A stretch of 64,000 nucleotides of DNA from Pedobacter sp. W3I1 (GTDB lineage: Bacteria > Bacteroidota > Bacteroidia > Sphingobacteriales > Sphingobacteriaceae): NCBI RefSeq assembly GCF_030816015.1, contig NZ_JAUSXN010000001.1, forward strand, positions 5,208,001 through 5,272,000. Reading direction: 5' to 3'. Shown here piece after piece: positions 33,498 to 43,084 of the stretch; the first letter of the stretch is position 1; every line of letters starts with the position of its first letter. Below the pieces are notes generated by a model. The model was not told where the DNA came from. It did no database searches and saw nothing but the letters and a program-made list of their open reading frames with translations. A program made the position numbers and the translations under genes.

Positions 33498-34685
33498 TTA
33501 AGCTATCGCTGGAATCTCTCCAACAATAACTTTATTTTTAACTTTTTCTTCTTTTGTTAATGCACTTGCATTTTCTTCTACATCGCGGCTTACGCTGAGT
33601 ATAATCCCAAAGGCTACACTGGTAAAGATCATTGATGTACCCCCCATACTGACCAATGGAAGCGGAACCCCTGTTACCGGCCCCAGCCCTACAGCTACTG
33701 CCATATTCGCGAAAGCCTGAATGGTCAGACTGAAACTCAGTCCGGCTGCCAGGAGTGCACCGAAGGCCTTGGGCGCCCGGGTTACGATCTTGATACATCG
33801 ATATAAAAGCACCAGGTATAGTATCATGATTACAATTCCTCCCACGGTTCCCCATTCTTCAATAATAATGGCGAAAATAAAATCGGAATATGGGTGCGGC
33901 AGGAAATTGCGTTGTGTACTATTACCTGGTCCTTTACCAAAAACACCACCAGTAGCCAAGGCAATTTTTGCCTGATCTGCCTGGAAAGTTTTATCAGAAT
34001 GCTGCATTTCAGGATGTATAAACGTATTGATACGCGACATGTAAGTTTTTCTCCTTGGGCCCAAAAAGAAAACAAACAGCAGCAGTACGAAACCGCCTGC
34101 ACAAACAATCGCGATCTGTTTAATACTGATCCTACCGATAATTAACAGCAAAATACTTACACCAAACAGCATTAAGGCTGTAGACAGGTTGGCCAGTGCG
34201 ATTAAAACAAATACCACACAAACCGAGCCCATAATTGGTATAAATGACTCTTTAACATTTTTAATATTTTCTTGCTTTTTGGTCAGCATCCTGGCCAAAA
34301 AGGTAATCAATGCAAGTTTGGCCAAATCGGAGGTTTGAAAGGTTAATCCGATTACCGGTATTTTAACCCACCTGGAAGCATCGTTTAAATTCGTCCCGAA
34401 TATCAACGTATAAAACAGCAAAGGAATGGTTACGATCATCAACACCTTCGAAATACCGGCATAATAACGGTAATCGAGCAGGTGGGCAATATAGATCATC
34501 CCGATGCCCATCAGCACAAAAATTAAGTGTTTGGTGAGCAAAAGCTTTTCTACGGTTTCTCCTTTTTTATACGCTAAGGTACCAGTTGCACTATACACTG
34601 CCATTACAGATATAAGCGACAGCAGGATGATGATCAGCCAGATCCATCTATCGCCTTTTGTTTTATTAAGTAGTGCCTGAAACAT
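33498..34685 (-). CDS. ftsW: Lipid II glycosyltransferase FtsW (SEDS family)
   Basis: A 395-residue polytopic protein with about ten membrane helices and the SEDS features: GTNLNDASRWVKIP, the periplasmic loop GKGPGNSTQRNFLPHPYSDFIFAIIIEEWG and the end motif VTGVPLPLVSMGGTSM. It polymerises glycan strands together with the class B PBP (FtsI). Its position between murD and murG is the usual one for FtsW rather than RodA. It starts 15 nt after murD. Confidence 0.95.
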   Translation of the reverse strand: MFQALLNKTKGDRWIWLIIILLSLISVMAVYSATGTLAYKKGETVEKLLLTKHLIFVLMGIGMIYIAHLLDYRYYAGISKVLMIVTIPLLFYTLIFGTNLNDASRWVKIPVIGLTFQTSDLAKLALITFLARMLTKKQENIKNVKESFIPIMGSVCVVFVLIALANLSTALMLFGVSILLLIIGRISIKQIAIVCAGGFVLLLFVFFLGPRRKTYMSRINTFIHPEMQHSDKTFQADQAKIALATGGVFGKGPGNSTQRNFLPHPYSDFIFAIIIEEWGTVGGIVIMILYLVLLYRCIKIVTRAPKAFGALLAAGLSFSLTIQAFANMAVAVGLGPVTGVPLPLVSMGGTSMIFTSVAFGIILSVSRDVEENASALTKEEKVKNKVIVGEIPAIA

Positions 34686-34700
34686 ATATTAAGCCTCCTA

Positions 34701-36089
34701 TTATAATTCTCTAACTGCCGCTTTAAACTGGTTACCGCGGTCTTCGTAATTTTTAAATAAATCAAAACTTGCACAGGCTGGCGATAACAATACTACATCG
34801 CCACGCTTAGCCAAATGAAAAGCAATCTGTGCTGCCTCATCTGCCGAGAAAGTATTAACGATTACTTCTACATCATCCTCAAAAGCATCGTGAATACGTT
34901 TGTTGTCTTTACCTAAGCAAACGATAGCCTTTACCTTACTTTTAACCAAATCCTTAAGCATGTCATAATCGTTCCCCTTATCAACACCCCCCATAATCAG
35001 CACTACATCGCTGGTCATACTTTCCAAAGCATACCAGGTAGAGTTCACATTGGTGGCTTTACTATCGTTGATAAAATCGATCCCCGAAATTTTGGCCACA
35101 TGCTCTAACCTGTGCTCAATATTTTTGAAATTTCCCATACTCTCGCGAATGGTCTCATTTCTTAATTCTAAAACTTTCGTCACAATGCCTGAGGCCATAG
35201 AATTGTAAATGTTGTGCTTGCCCTGTAAGGCTAAATCTGAAATAGACATGGTTAGTTGGTTATTTGGTTCTGTAAGGATATGTATGGTCGTTTCTTCTAA
35301 ATAAGCACCCAGTTCAACTTTTTTAGTAATTGAGAAGGGAAAGGCTTTTGCTACAGGCTTAGTCAGCGCAATGGCTTTTAGGCTCTCTGCGTCATCTGCA
35401 CAGTAAATGAAAACATCTTTAGCTGTCTGGTTTTGAACAATACGCATTTTAGATGCAGCGTAATTCTCCAATTTATAGTTGTAACGATCTAAGTGATCTG
35501 GTGTGATGTTCAGTAAAACTGCGATATCGGCCCTGAATTTGAACATATCATCAAGCATAAAGCTCGAGATTTCCAGCACGTAATATTCGTAATCTTCTGT
35601 GGCTACCTGCGCCGCAAAGCTCTGCCCGATATTGCCGGCCAACCCTACGTTTAACCCTGCATTTTTTAGGATGTGATAGGTTAATAAACTCGTAGTTGAT
35701 TTACCATTGGAACCCGTAATGCAGATGGTTTTTGCATTGGTATATCTTTTGGCAAATTCAATTTCCGAAATTACCGGGATTCCTTTTGCTATCAATTTTT
35801 TAATAATTGGTGCTGTAGGCGGGATGCCCGGACTTTTAATTACTTCGTTAGCGTTTAAAATCAGCTCCTCAGTATGTTTTTCAGACTCGAACGGAACGGA
35901 AAGTTTCTCTAATGCAGCTTTATATTTATCGGTAATTATACCGTAATCGGAAACAAAAACATCGAAACCCTTTGCCTGCGCCAATTTTGCTGCGCCAACT
36001 CCACTTTCGCCGGCACCAAGAATAACCACACGGCCCTGCCCGGTCATCACTGACTTAGTATTGCTTGATATGGTGTTATTTGTGCTCAT
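34701..36089 (-). CDS. murD: UDP-N-acetylmuramoylalanine-D-glutamate ligase
   Basis: A 462-residue Mur ligase adding D-Glu. The N-terminal region has VVILGAGESGVGAAKLA, the ATP loop is CITGSNGKSTTSLL and the central motif is LNITPDHLDRY. FINDSKATNVNSTWYALES is the C-terminal MurD motif. The lysine that is carboxylated in Mur ligases is expected near YAASKMRI. It is in the dcw cluster, with a 197-nt gap from mraY that contains a repeat. Confidence 0.96.
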   Translation of the reverse strand: MSTNNTISSNTKSVMTGQGRVVILGAGESGVGAAKLAQAKGFDVFVSDYGIITDKYKAALEKLSVPFESEKHTEELILNANEVIKSPGIPPTAPIIKKLIAKGIPVISEIEFAKRYTNAKTICITGSNGKSTTSLLTYHILKNAGLNVGLAGNIGQSFAAQVATEDYEYYVLEISSFMLDDMFKFRADIAVLLNITPDHLDRYNYKLENYAASKMRIVQNQTAKDVFIYCADDAESLKAIALTKPVAKAFPFSITKKVELGAYLEETTIHILTEPNNQLTMSISDLALQGKHNIYNSMASGIVTKVLELRNETIRESMGNFKNIEHRLEHVAKISGIDFINDSKATNVNSTWYALESMTSDVVLIMGGVDKGNDYDMLKDLVKSKVKAIVCLGKDNKRIHDAFEDDVEVIVNTFSADEAAQIAFHLAKRGDVVLLSPACASFDLFKNYEDRGNQFKAAVREL

Positions 36090-36095
36090 TATTTA

Positions 36096-36132
36096 TTTTT
36101 AGTATCAAGTTGCGAGTATCGAGTATCAAGAC
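36096..36132. repeat. AGTATCGAGTATCAAGAC-type repeat
   Basis: TTTTTAGTATCAAGTTGCGAGTATCGAGTATCAAGAC matches the two units at 38999-39113. The rest of the 197-nt mraY-murD gap is AT-rich with no gene. Confidence 0.6.
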
Positions 36133-36286
36133 ATGGATACCATCACATTTTAACTTTTAGTTATTTTTCATTTACCACTAGGGTATTTTAATTCTATTTT
36201 TTTCACCATCTAAGGCACCTGAGGGCATCTTAGTTTTATATTTTTCCAGGGTTAATCACCTTAAACCCTAAACCTTCTACCTTGAA

Positions 36287-37534
36287 CTACCTCAGTTTCA
36301 ATGTTACAATGGTCATAATCGCCAGCATAATTCCAATAATCCAGAAGCGGGTTACAATTTTGGCTTCATGATATCCTTTTTTCTGGTAATGGTGATGCAA
36401 AGGCGACATCAGGAAAATCCTGCGACCTTCGCCAAATTTCTTTTTGGTATATTTAAAATAAGATACCTGCATAATTACCGATACCAGTTCTACCAGGAAT
36501 ATTCCACATAAAATCGGGATCAAAAGTTCTTTACGGATCATGAGCGCAAATGCGGCGATAATACCACCAATGGCCAAACTTCCGGTATCGCCCATAAAAA
36601 TCTGAGCTGGATAAGAGTTGTACCAAAGAAAACCTACGCATGCCCCCACAAAGGCCCCGGCAAAAATCATCAGCTCTGCCGAGTTGGGGATATACATGAT
36701 GTTGAGGTAATCGGCCATAATGGTATTACCGGATACATAGGCTAAAATACCCAGTGTAATCCCAATTACAGCTGATGTTCCGGTAGCCAGGCCGTCAATA
36801 CCATCGGTAATGTTGGCACCGTTAGAAACAGCTGTAATAATGAATACCGTAAAAATGAGGAATATGATAAATGCATATTTCTGATAATCGCCACCTAAAA
36901 ATTTTAATACCTTGGCATAATCGAACTCGTTGTTCTTATAAAAAGGCATATTGGTTTTGGTCGATTTTACATCCTGGGTATAATAAAAGGTTTCTCCTTT
37001 TTGGCGCAATACCATCGGAACCGAAGACGTACTTTTAACATTATCCTGAACGGTTTCTCTTACCACTATATTAGGATGGAAATACATTGTAGTTCCTACA
37101 ATCAGACCTAAACCTACCTGACCAACCACCTTAAACCGACCAGCTAAACCTTCTTTATTTTTCTTAAAAACCTTGATGTAATCATCCAGAAACCCGATTG
37201 CACCCATCCAAATGGTGGTGATGATCATCAGAATGACGTAGATATTGGAAATATTGGCAAATAACAAGGTTGGAATAAGAATACCCAGCAAAATAATGAT
37301 CCCCCCCATGGTTGGTGTACCTTGTTTTTGCATCTGTCCTTCTAACCCTAAATTCCTCACCGTTTCTCCAACCTGTTTTTTATGCAGATAATCGATCAAC
37401 CTACGCCCGTAAACGGTGGTAATGATCAATGATAAAATAATAGAAATAGATGCGCGGAAAGTGATGTACTGAAACAACCTTAACCCAGGGATATCATAAT
37501 GCTTATGCAAGTATTCGAATAATAAATATAACAT
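36287..37534 (-). CDS. mraY: Phospho-N-acetylmuramoyl-pentapeptide transferase
   Basis: A 415-residue membrane enzyme that makes lipid I from UDP-MurNAc-pentapeptide and undecaprenyl phosphate. It has about ten helices. The catalytic aspartates are in GFLDDYIKV and in NITDGIDGLA, MGDTGSLAIGG is the nucleotide motif, and SPLHHHYQKKG is the MraY-specific HHH motif. A loop of about 60 residues around 170-230 is longer than in E. coli, as in other Bacteroidota. Its start overlaps the murE stop codon by one base (TAATG). Confidence 0.97.
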   Translation of the reverse strand: MLYLLFEYLHKHYDIPGLRLFQYITFRASISIILSLIITTVYGRRLIDYLHKKQVGETVRNLGLEGQMQKQGTPTMGGIIILLGILIPTLLFANISNIYVILMIITTIWMGAIGFLDDYIKVFKKNKEGLAGRFKVVGQVGLGLIVGTTMYFHPNIVVRETVQDNVKSTSSVPMVLRQKGETFYYTQDVKSTKTNMPFYKNNEFDYAKVLKFLGGDYQKYAFIIFLIFTVFIITAVSNGANITDGIDGLATGTSAVIGITLGILAYVSGNTIMADYLNIMYIPNSAELMIFAGAFVGACVGFLWYNSYPAQIFMGDTGSLAIGGIIAAFALMIRKELLIPILCGIFLVELVSVIMQVSYFKYTKKKFGEGRRIFLMSPLHHHYQKKGYHEAKIVTRFWIIGIMLAIMTIVTLKLR

Positions 37535-38991
37535 TAGCTGATTGGTTTTAATTGTTCAAGTAAAATTTCTTTATCATCAAAATGGTTCCTTACACCATTA
37601 ATTTCCTGGTATTTCTCATGCCCTTTACCAGCAACCAGAATAATATCACCTGGCTTCGCTAAATGACAGGCTGTTTTTATTGCTTCTCTTCTATCTAAAA
37701 TGGATAAGGTTTTACGCTTATTTGTTGGCGAAACGCCAGCTTCCATGTCGTTAATTATTGTCTGTGCATCTTCTGTTCGTGGATTATCAGAAGTGAGAAT
37801 TACCTTGTCGCTCCAATCGCAGGCCACCTGGGCCATAATAGGACGTTTGGTTTTATCACGATCTCCTCCGCATCCAATTACTGTAATTACCTGCTCGGTT
37901 CCTTTACGGATATTGGCGATGGTGCTCAACACATTCTGAACAGCATCTGGCGTATGCGCATAATCTACAATACCAATAATATTATCGGCAGAAGTGATAT
38001 AATCAAACCTTCCTTCAGCACCCGATAAACGGCTCAACAAAGTCAGCACCTTTAATTTATCCTGCTCCAACAAAATTGCGGTTCCGTAAACAGCCAGTAG
38101 GTTATACGCATTAAACGAGCCTACAAGCTTGAAGTAAACGTCTTCGTTATCGATCTCTAAATGCAAGCCACTGAACTGGTTTTCAATAATTTTTGCTTTG
38201 AAATCAGCCAGTTGTTTAAGGGCATAGGTCTTTTTATGCGCTTTGGTATTCTGCAACATCACCACACCGTTTTTATCGTCGATATTAGTCAGTGCAAATG
38301 CCGACTTAGGCAGCATATCAAAAAATGCCTTTTTAGCCTTTAAATAGGCATCAAAAGTTTTATGAAAATCTAAATGATCATGTGTTAAATTCGAAAATAC
38401 CCCGCCAGAAAAAGTCAATCCTTCTATCCGGTGTTGTGCTACTGCATGCGAACTCACTTCCATAAAGCAATAATCGCAGCCCGCATTTACCATTTCCCTC
38501 AAAAGCTGATTTAAGGCAATTGGATTCGGTGTAGTATGTGTTGCCGGCACTACCGTATCGTTAATATAATTCTCTACTGTTGACAGGAGTCCGGTTTTAT
38601 AACCTAAATCTTTAAATAATTTAAAAAGAATGGTGGCAATGGTGGTTTTCCCGTTTGTTCCGGTAATACCGATCAGTTTTAAATCTGCTGATGGATTGCC
38701 AAAATAATTACCGGCAATGATCCCTAAAGCAACCGATGTGTTTTCTACTTTAATATAGGTAACCGTAAAATCATGGATTTCTGGCAAATTCTCACAGATA
38801 ATCACTCCTGCACCTTGCTGAACGGTTTGCCCGATAAACTGGTGCCCATCTGCTGCTGTACCCACTATTGCAAAGAAAATATCATCTTTACCTACTTTAC
38901 GTGAATCGAAATTCAGCGCATTGATTTCCCTATCGGTTTTACCAACCAATTCTTTAATCGTTACGCCGTAAAGTAAATCTTGTAATTGCAT
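37534..38991 (-). CDS. murE: UDP-N-acetylmuramoyl-tripeptide synthetase MurE
   Basis: A 485-residue Mur ligase that adds the third stem-peptide residue. The ATP loop is GITGTNGKTTIATIL, followed by TTPNPI and the LTHDHLDFH motif. YAHTPDAVQNVL, GCGGDRDKTKRP and TSDNPRTED are present; DNPR is the motif that selects meso-diaminopimelate rather than lysine. This agrees with dapA in the same window. It overlaps mraY by one base. Confidence 0.96.
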   Translation of the reverse strand: MQLQDLLYGVTIKELVGKTDREINALNFDSRKVGKDDIFFAIVGTAADGHQFIGQTVQQGAGVIICENLPEIHDFTVTYIKVENTSVALGIIAGNYFGNPSADLKLIGITGTNGKTTIATILFKLFKDLGYKTGLLSTVENYINDTVVPATHTTPNPIALNQLLREMVNAGCDYCFMEVSSHAVAQHRIEGLTFSGGVFSNLTHDHLDFHKTFDAYLKAKKAFFDMLPKSAFALTNIDDKNGVVMLQNTKAHKKTYALKQLADFKAKIIENQFSGLHLEIDNEDVYFKLVGSFNAYNLLAVYGTAILLEQDKLKVLTLLSRLSGAEGRFDYITSADNIIGIVDYAHTPDAVQNVLSTIANIRKGTEQVITVIGCGGDRDKTKRPIMAQVACDWSDKVILTSDNPRTEDAQTIINDMEAGVSPTNKRKTLSILDRREAIKTACHLAKPGDIILVAGKGHEKYQEINGVRNHFDDKEILLEQLKPIS

Positions 38992-38998
38992 TTTATTC

Positions 38999-39113
38999 TT
39001 TTAGTATCAGGTATTTAGTATCGAGTAGCAAGACCTTAAACCTTTCTAACCCTCAACCTTCTACCTTTTCTTTTAGTATTAAGTAATGAGTATCGAGTAG
39101 CAAGACCTTAACC
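38999..39113. repeat. Two direct repeat units in the ftsI-murE gap
   Basis: TTAGTATC...GTATCGAGTAGCAAGACC appears at 39001-39036 and again at 39073-39108, about 72 bp apart, each followed by TTAA and a CC-rich stretch. A third related copy is at 36096-36132. The family is non-coding and interspersed. Confidence 0.65.
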
Positions 39114-39134
39114 CTATACCTTTTACCATACACT

Positions 39135-41237
39135 TTAATTCAACTCTATTTGTACACCCAATCCTTTACCTACCTTTGTTCCGGCGGTGATTGATTGGCT
39201 AATTACTTTTCCCGACCCGAAAACTTTTGTTTTCAAGCCTGCATTTCCTAAAAGGTACAATGCATCTTTCAGCCCCATTCCTGCTACATTTGGCATTACA
39301 CCTTTACGCTCGTTATTTTCCTGAAAAATTGTTCCTGCGCTGGTATCTATAATATTGTAATACTCAGATTTTGAAGCAAAAAGCGGTTTAAAACCAAAGG
39401 CCTTATACACTTTCTGAGTAGCTTTACTTTGTCCGGCTTTTGTAGGTGGTGTTCCGGTATTCCCAACCAAACGTGTAGGTACATCATTGTACATCTGCAT
39501 GTCGCTGGCGTAAATACGGTCGGCGATTTCCCTGAACACAGGCCCTGAAACCGTAGCACCATAATAAGCACCCTTTGGATCGTTAATGACTACGATCAGG
39601 GAATACTTGGGTTTATCAGCAGGAAAATATCCTACAAAAGAAGCCTGATACTGCTTATTGGCTTTATATCCCTTATTCGCATCAGCCACCTGCGCTGTAC
39701 CTGTTTTACCTGCAATCGGATATAAAGGATTATAAACAATCTGTTTTCCACTGCCCTCTGTTACCACTCCTTCAAGCATTTTCTTGATCTTGCTCAGGGT
39801 TACATCAGAACAGATTTTATCGTTGATCACCCTGGCTTTAAACTGCTCTATCGGGTTACCCAACCTTCTGATCTCTTTTACAAAAATTGGTGCTATCATT
39901 TTGCCATTGTTAGCCACGGCATTATACATGGTAAGCATTTTTAATGGCGTTAATTGCATCTCATAACCATAAGCCATTTGCGGCAGGGTCATGTTTTTGT
40001 TCCAGCTTCTGTTCGTTTTAGGGTTTTTAACCACAGGCATCGCCTCCCCAGGAATCTGCAGTTGCATTTTTTTGTTCAGCTCCCAATCATATAGGTGATC
40101 AGTAAATTTTATCGGATCACTGCCATAATGCGTATTGATCAGTTTCGCAATTGCCGCATTAGAAGAGGTCTCAAAAGCTTTTTTTGCTGTAACTGTTTCA
40201 ATTTTTGGATGTGAATCCGTGATCAGCTTACCTGGAATCTGATAATATCCTGTACCGATCATGGTATTGGTATCGATCAATTTGTCTTCTAAAAGCGCCA
40301 TATAAGAAGCCAGTTTAAAAGTCGATCCAGGATCTTGATTACCCGCGATAGCATAGTTAAACTTTTCTTTATAGACACCCTCTTCTACTTTAGAGAAATT
40401 GGCTACCGCACGGATTTCGCCCGTGGCTACTTCCATTAAAATCACTGTCCCATGGTCGGCCTGCGATTTGATCAACTGTTTTTCTAAAGCACTTTGCGCC
40501 AGATCCTGCATATTCACATCAATGGTCGAAATAATATCGGCACCATCTTTCGGAGCAACCTCAGCTTCTTCATTAACCGGAATATAAACCCCACCGGCAA
40601 TTCGCTGCATTAATCTTTTTCCGGTTTCGCCGTTGATATACTCTTTATAGGCGCCCTCTAAACCCACACCGTTTTTAACATTCTCGTTTTTATAACCAAT
40701 GGTACGGGCAGCCAAAGCCTGAAAAGGAAGAATACGTTTGTTCTGCTGAACAGCGATTAAACCACCGCTAAACTTACCGATGTTGTATAATGGAAAAGTT
40801 CTGATCGTTTTAAGATCAGCATAACCTACCTTACGATGGATCAACAAATAACGTGCACTATCCTGACGGCCTTTACGCAGATAACGCGCATATTCTTTAG
40901 CTGTTTTATCCTGGAAAAGCTGAGCTAATTTAAAACCTAAAGAATCTACCTTCTCGTTAAACACTTTATCGTCAGCAATCCCGCCGGCAAACATATCCAT
41001 ACGCAGTTCATATTCCGGTATCGAAGTTGCCAGTAAACTACCGTCGTTAGAATAAATATTCCCACGGGTAGCCTCCACATTTACATATCGTGTAGAAAGA
41101 CTATCTGCCATAGCTTTCCATTTTTTCCCTTGCACATATTGTACCTGACCGAGGCGCAAAAACACCGCGAAAGCAAAAAGCACAATTAAGCCAAATGCCA
41201 GATATACACGAAGCAAGATGTTTGCCCTAATATTCAT
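39135..41237 (-). CDS. ftsI: Class B penicillin-binding protein (FtsI/PBP3) with C-terminal PASTA domain
   Basis: A 700-residue division transpeptidase from ATG 41237 (MNIRANILLRVYL). It has an N-terminal membrane helix, a PBP dimerisation domain (about 45-220), then the transpeptidase domain with STFK (active serine), SSN and KTGTAQ motifs. The last 60 residues (MPNVAGMGLKDALYLLGNAG...) form one PASTA domain, usual for Bacteroidota FtsI but absent in E. coli. It cross-links septal peptidoglycan with FtsW. The TTG four codons upstream is less likely. It overlaps ftsL by 11 nt. Confidence 0.95.
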   Translation of the reverse strand: MNIRANILLRVYLAFGLIVLFAFAVFLRLGQVQYVQGKKWKAMADSLSTRYVNVEATRGNIYSNDGSLLATSIPEYELRMDMFAGGIADDKVFNEKVDSLGFKLAQLFQDKTAKEYARYLRKGRQDSARYLLIHRKVGYADLKTIRTFPLYNIGKFSGGLIAVQQNKRILPFQALAARTIGYKNENVKNGVGLEGAYKEYINGETGKRLMQRIAGGVYIPVNEEAEVAPKDGADIISTIDVNMQDLAQSALEKQLIKSQADHGTVILMEVATGEIRAVANFSKVEEGVYKEKFNYAIAGNQDPGSTFKLASYMALLEDKLIDTNTMIGTGYYQIPGKLITDSHPKIETVTAKKAFETSSNAAIAKLINTHYGSDPIKFTDHLYDWELNKKMQLQIPGEAMPVVKNPKTNRSWNKNMTLPQMAYGYEMQLTPLKMLTMYNAVANNGKMIAPIFVKEIRRLGNPIEQFKARVINDKICSDVTLSKIKKMLEGVVTEGSGKQIVYNPLYPIAGKTGTAQVADANKGYKANKQYQASFVGYFPADKPKYSLIVVINDPKGAYYGATVSGPVFREIADRIYASDMQMYNDVPTRLVGNTGTPPTKAGQSKATQKVYKAFGFKPLFASKSEYYNIIDTSAGTIFQENNERKGVMPNVAGMGLKDALYLLGNAGLKTKVFGSGKVISQSITAGTKVGKGLGVQIELN

Positions 41238-41649
41238 CGCTTTTAACAATTATTTTTTTTGGTGGTTCAATCAGTTCTTTTATCCCAAGGGTATCTACCT
41301 TTTTGGCAACCTCTGTCAATTTACTCTTGAACATCAGGTCAGCCTTAAGAGATTTATACTCCCATCTTAATTCTTTTACTTCTTTATTCAATTTATCAAT
41401 GCGGCGAACGTTGTTTACCGCAAAGTGGCTATTGGCAATATAAATCATCCCCAAAAGGGCCAGAAAACACAAATAGGGCAAAGCATCAGTTGCCGCCTCT
41501 TTACTTACTAATCCGTCATTAAAAAGCTTGCTGATAAATGAATTACTATCCATTTTTTCTTCAGCAGTTTTTGGCCTTTTAGGCACAGCCTTTAGCTCTG
41601 GTTCGGGCCCAACCTCTTCCTCTTCTATATCCTCCCTAAACCTGTTCAT
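41227..41649 (-). CDS. ftsL: FtsL-like division protein
   Basis: A 140-residue bitopic protein: an acidic and proline-containing cytoplasmic part (about 1-50), one membrane helix (about 55-73, YLCFLALLGMIYIANSHFA) and a periplasmic heptad-rich coiled coil (about 80-120, RRIDKLNKEVKELRWEYKSLK). Topology, size and position between rsmH and ftsI identify it as FtsL, whose sequence is always poorly conserved. It overlaps rsmH by 4 nt (ATGA) and ftsI by 11 nt. Confidence 0.85.
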   Translation of the reverse strand: MNRFREDIEEEEVGPEPELKAVPKRPKTAEEKMDSNSFISKLFNDGLVSKEAATDALPYLCFLALLGMIYIANSHFAVNNVRRIDKLNKEVKELRWEYKSLKADLMFKSKLTEVAKKVDTLGIKELIEPPKKIIVKSDEY

Positions 41650-42551
41650 ATCTTTTCTGCAATTCTTAGTTTCGCACTGCGGGCTCTATTGTTTTGAGCA
41701 ATCTCCTCATCAGTGGCAATTATTGCTTTCCGCGTAATTACATTGAATGGCTTTTGCTGATTTCCGAAGAAATCCTTTTCTACCTCACCCTGAAATTTAC
41801 CTTTCGCCATAAAGTTTTTAACCGGTCTGTCTTCTAAAGAATGGTAAGATATGACCACTAAATGGCCACCAGGCTTCAATACATCGGCAGCTTGTTGTAA
41901 AAAGTCTTCAAGCACCTGGATTTCGGCATTCACCTCTATACGCAACGCCTGAAACACCTGCGCCAGATATTTATTCTCTTTTCCTTTCGGGATATAACCA
42001 GCAATTGCCGACTTCAAACTGTTGATATCGGTAAAAGGCTGCTCTAAACGCGAGGTCACGATGGCACGGGCCAGCGATTTAGCATTCTTCACCTCTCCAT
42101 AAATCCCAAATATTTTATGCAGCTTATCCTCTGTATAGGTATTCAATATTTCAGCAGCGGTTAAATCGCGGTGCTGATCCATACGCATATCCAGATCGGC
42201 GTTATGACGGATGGAAAAACCACGTTGCGGCACATCAAACTGATGAGAGGAAACACCAAGGTCAGCCAGAATACCATCAACCTGCTTAAAACCTTTTAAA
42301 CGGAGATTATTTTTCAAAAAACCGAAGTTCTGATCGATAAAAATAAAACGATCATCGGCAGGAATATTCGCCTGTGCATCAGGATCCTGATCAAAAGCAA
42401 TTAACCGCCCTTTAGGGCCAAGATGTTTCAAAATCTCTTTTGAATGACCACCACCACCAAAGGTTACATCAACATAAACCCCATCAGGTTTAATATTCAA
42501 CCCCTCAATACAAGGCTGCAACATTACAGGCACGTGGTAATTATTCGCCAT
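41646..42551 (-). CDS. rsmH: 16S rRNA (cytosine1402-N4)-methyltransferase RsmH
   Basis: A 301-residue SAM-dependent methyltransferase (MraW) from ATG 42551 (MANNYHVPVMLQPCIEGL). The SAM motif is YVDVTFGGGGHS, followed by DQDPDA, GILADLGVSSHQFD and GFSIR(H)xxxxLDMRMD, then SYHSLEDRPVKNF. It methylates C1402 in the ribosomal P site. A Shine-Dalgarno AGGAGG lies 7 nt before this ATG, which decides against the GTG seven codons upstream. It overlaps mraZ by 11 nt. Confidence 0.95.
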   Translation of the reverse strand: MANNYHVPVMLQPCIEGLNIKPDGVYVDVTFGGGGHSKEILKHLGPKGRLIAFDQDPDAQANIPADDRFIFIDQNFGFLKNNLRLKGFKQVDGILADLGVSSHQFDVPQRGFSIRHNADLDMRMDQHRDLTAAEILNTYTEDKLHKIFGIYGEVKNAKSLARAIVTSRLEQPFTDINSLKSAIAGYIPKGKENKYLAQVFQALRIEVNAEIQVLEDFLQQAADVLKPGGHLVVISYHSLEDRPVKNFMAKGKFQGEVEKDFFGNQQKPFNVITRKAIIATDEEIAQNNRARSAKLRIAEKI

Positions 42552-43008
42552 CAGCGCCTCCTTTCTTTCCACCCATTACCTGCTCGGCAAGGTTTGCGAA
42601 ATTCTCTGGCACGTCATCAAAAATATCTTCATAAGATTTTTTATCCCAAACTTCGATGCGATCTAACTGACAAGCCAACACCAGATCACTTCCGATACCT
42701 GCGTAATCAACCAGCGATTTTGGCAAAAGCACACGACCTGCCGCATCAAGCGAAAGCTCGGTTGCGCCACGGGTAAACGACCTGATAAATTCTCTGTTGT
42801 TTTTTTCGTAGATATTCAGTTTGCTTAAATCGGTAACGATAGCATCCCAAACTTCCTTTGGATAGATCACCAGGTTTTTCTCAAAACCACGGTTAATAAT
42901 CAACCCTTCTTTCTCAGATTCAGGCAATTGTTTCTTAAGCGCAGCGGGTACCATAAGGCGGCCCTTTGCGTCAAGTTTACAATCGAATTCTCCTAAAAGT
43001 TGGGTCAT
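42541..43008 (-). CDS. mraZ: Transcriptional regulator MraZ
   Basis: A 155-residue protein with two SpoVT-AbrB-like MraZ domains, about 1-75 (GEFDCKLDAKGRLMVPAALKK) and about 78-150 (ATELSLDAAGRVLLPKSLVDY). MraZ forms a ring that binds repeated boxes before its own gene and usually represses the dcw operon. Three such boxes with 10-bp spacing lie 44-69 nt upstream. It is the first gene of the cluster, as in most bacteria. Confidence 0.95.
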   Translation of the reverse strand: MTQLLGEFDCKLDAKGRLMVPAALKKQLPESEKEGLIINRGFEKNLVIYPKEVWDAIVTDLSKLNIYEKNNREFIRSFTRGATELSLDAAGRVLLPKSLVDYAGIGSDLVLACQLDRIEVWDKKSYEDIFDDVPENFANLAEQVMGGKKGGADGE

Positions 43009-43035
43009 AGTGGTATCTACACTTTATATCTAGTG

Positions 43036-43043
43036 TAAAAGTA
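43036..43043 (-). promoter_or_regulatory. Possible -7 box of the dcw operon (TACTTTTA)
   Basis: TACTTTTA on the minus strand differs from TAnnTTTG in the last base. It lies 27 nt before the mraZ start, directly downstream of the MraZ boxes. Confidence 0.4.
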
Positions 43044-43051
43044 AATAGTTC

Positions 43052-43077
43052 TACCACTTTTTACCACTTTTTACCAC
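43052..43077 (-). promoter_or_regulatory. MraZ box: three direct repeats of GTGGTA at 10-bp spacing
   Basis: On the minus strand GTGGTA occurs three times at exact 10-bp steps (plus-strand TACCAC at 43052, 43062, 43072), linked by AAAA. This matches the known layout of MraZ operators: short GTGG/TGGG repeats on one face of the helix. Confidence 0.75.
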
Positions 43078-43084
43078 AAAAAAG

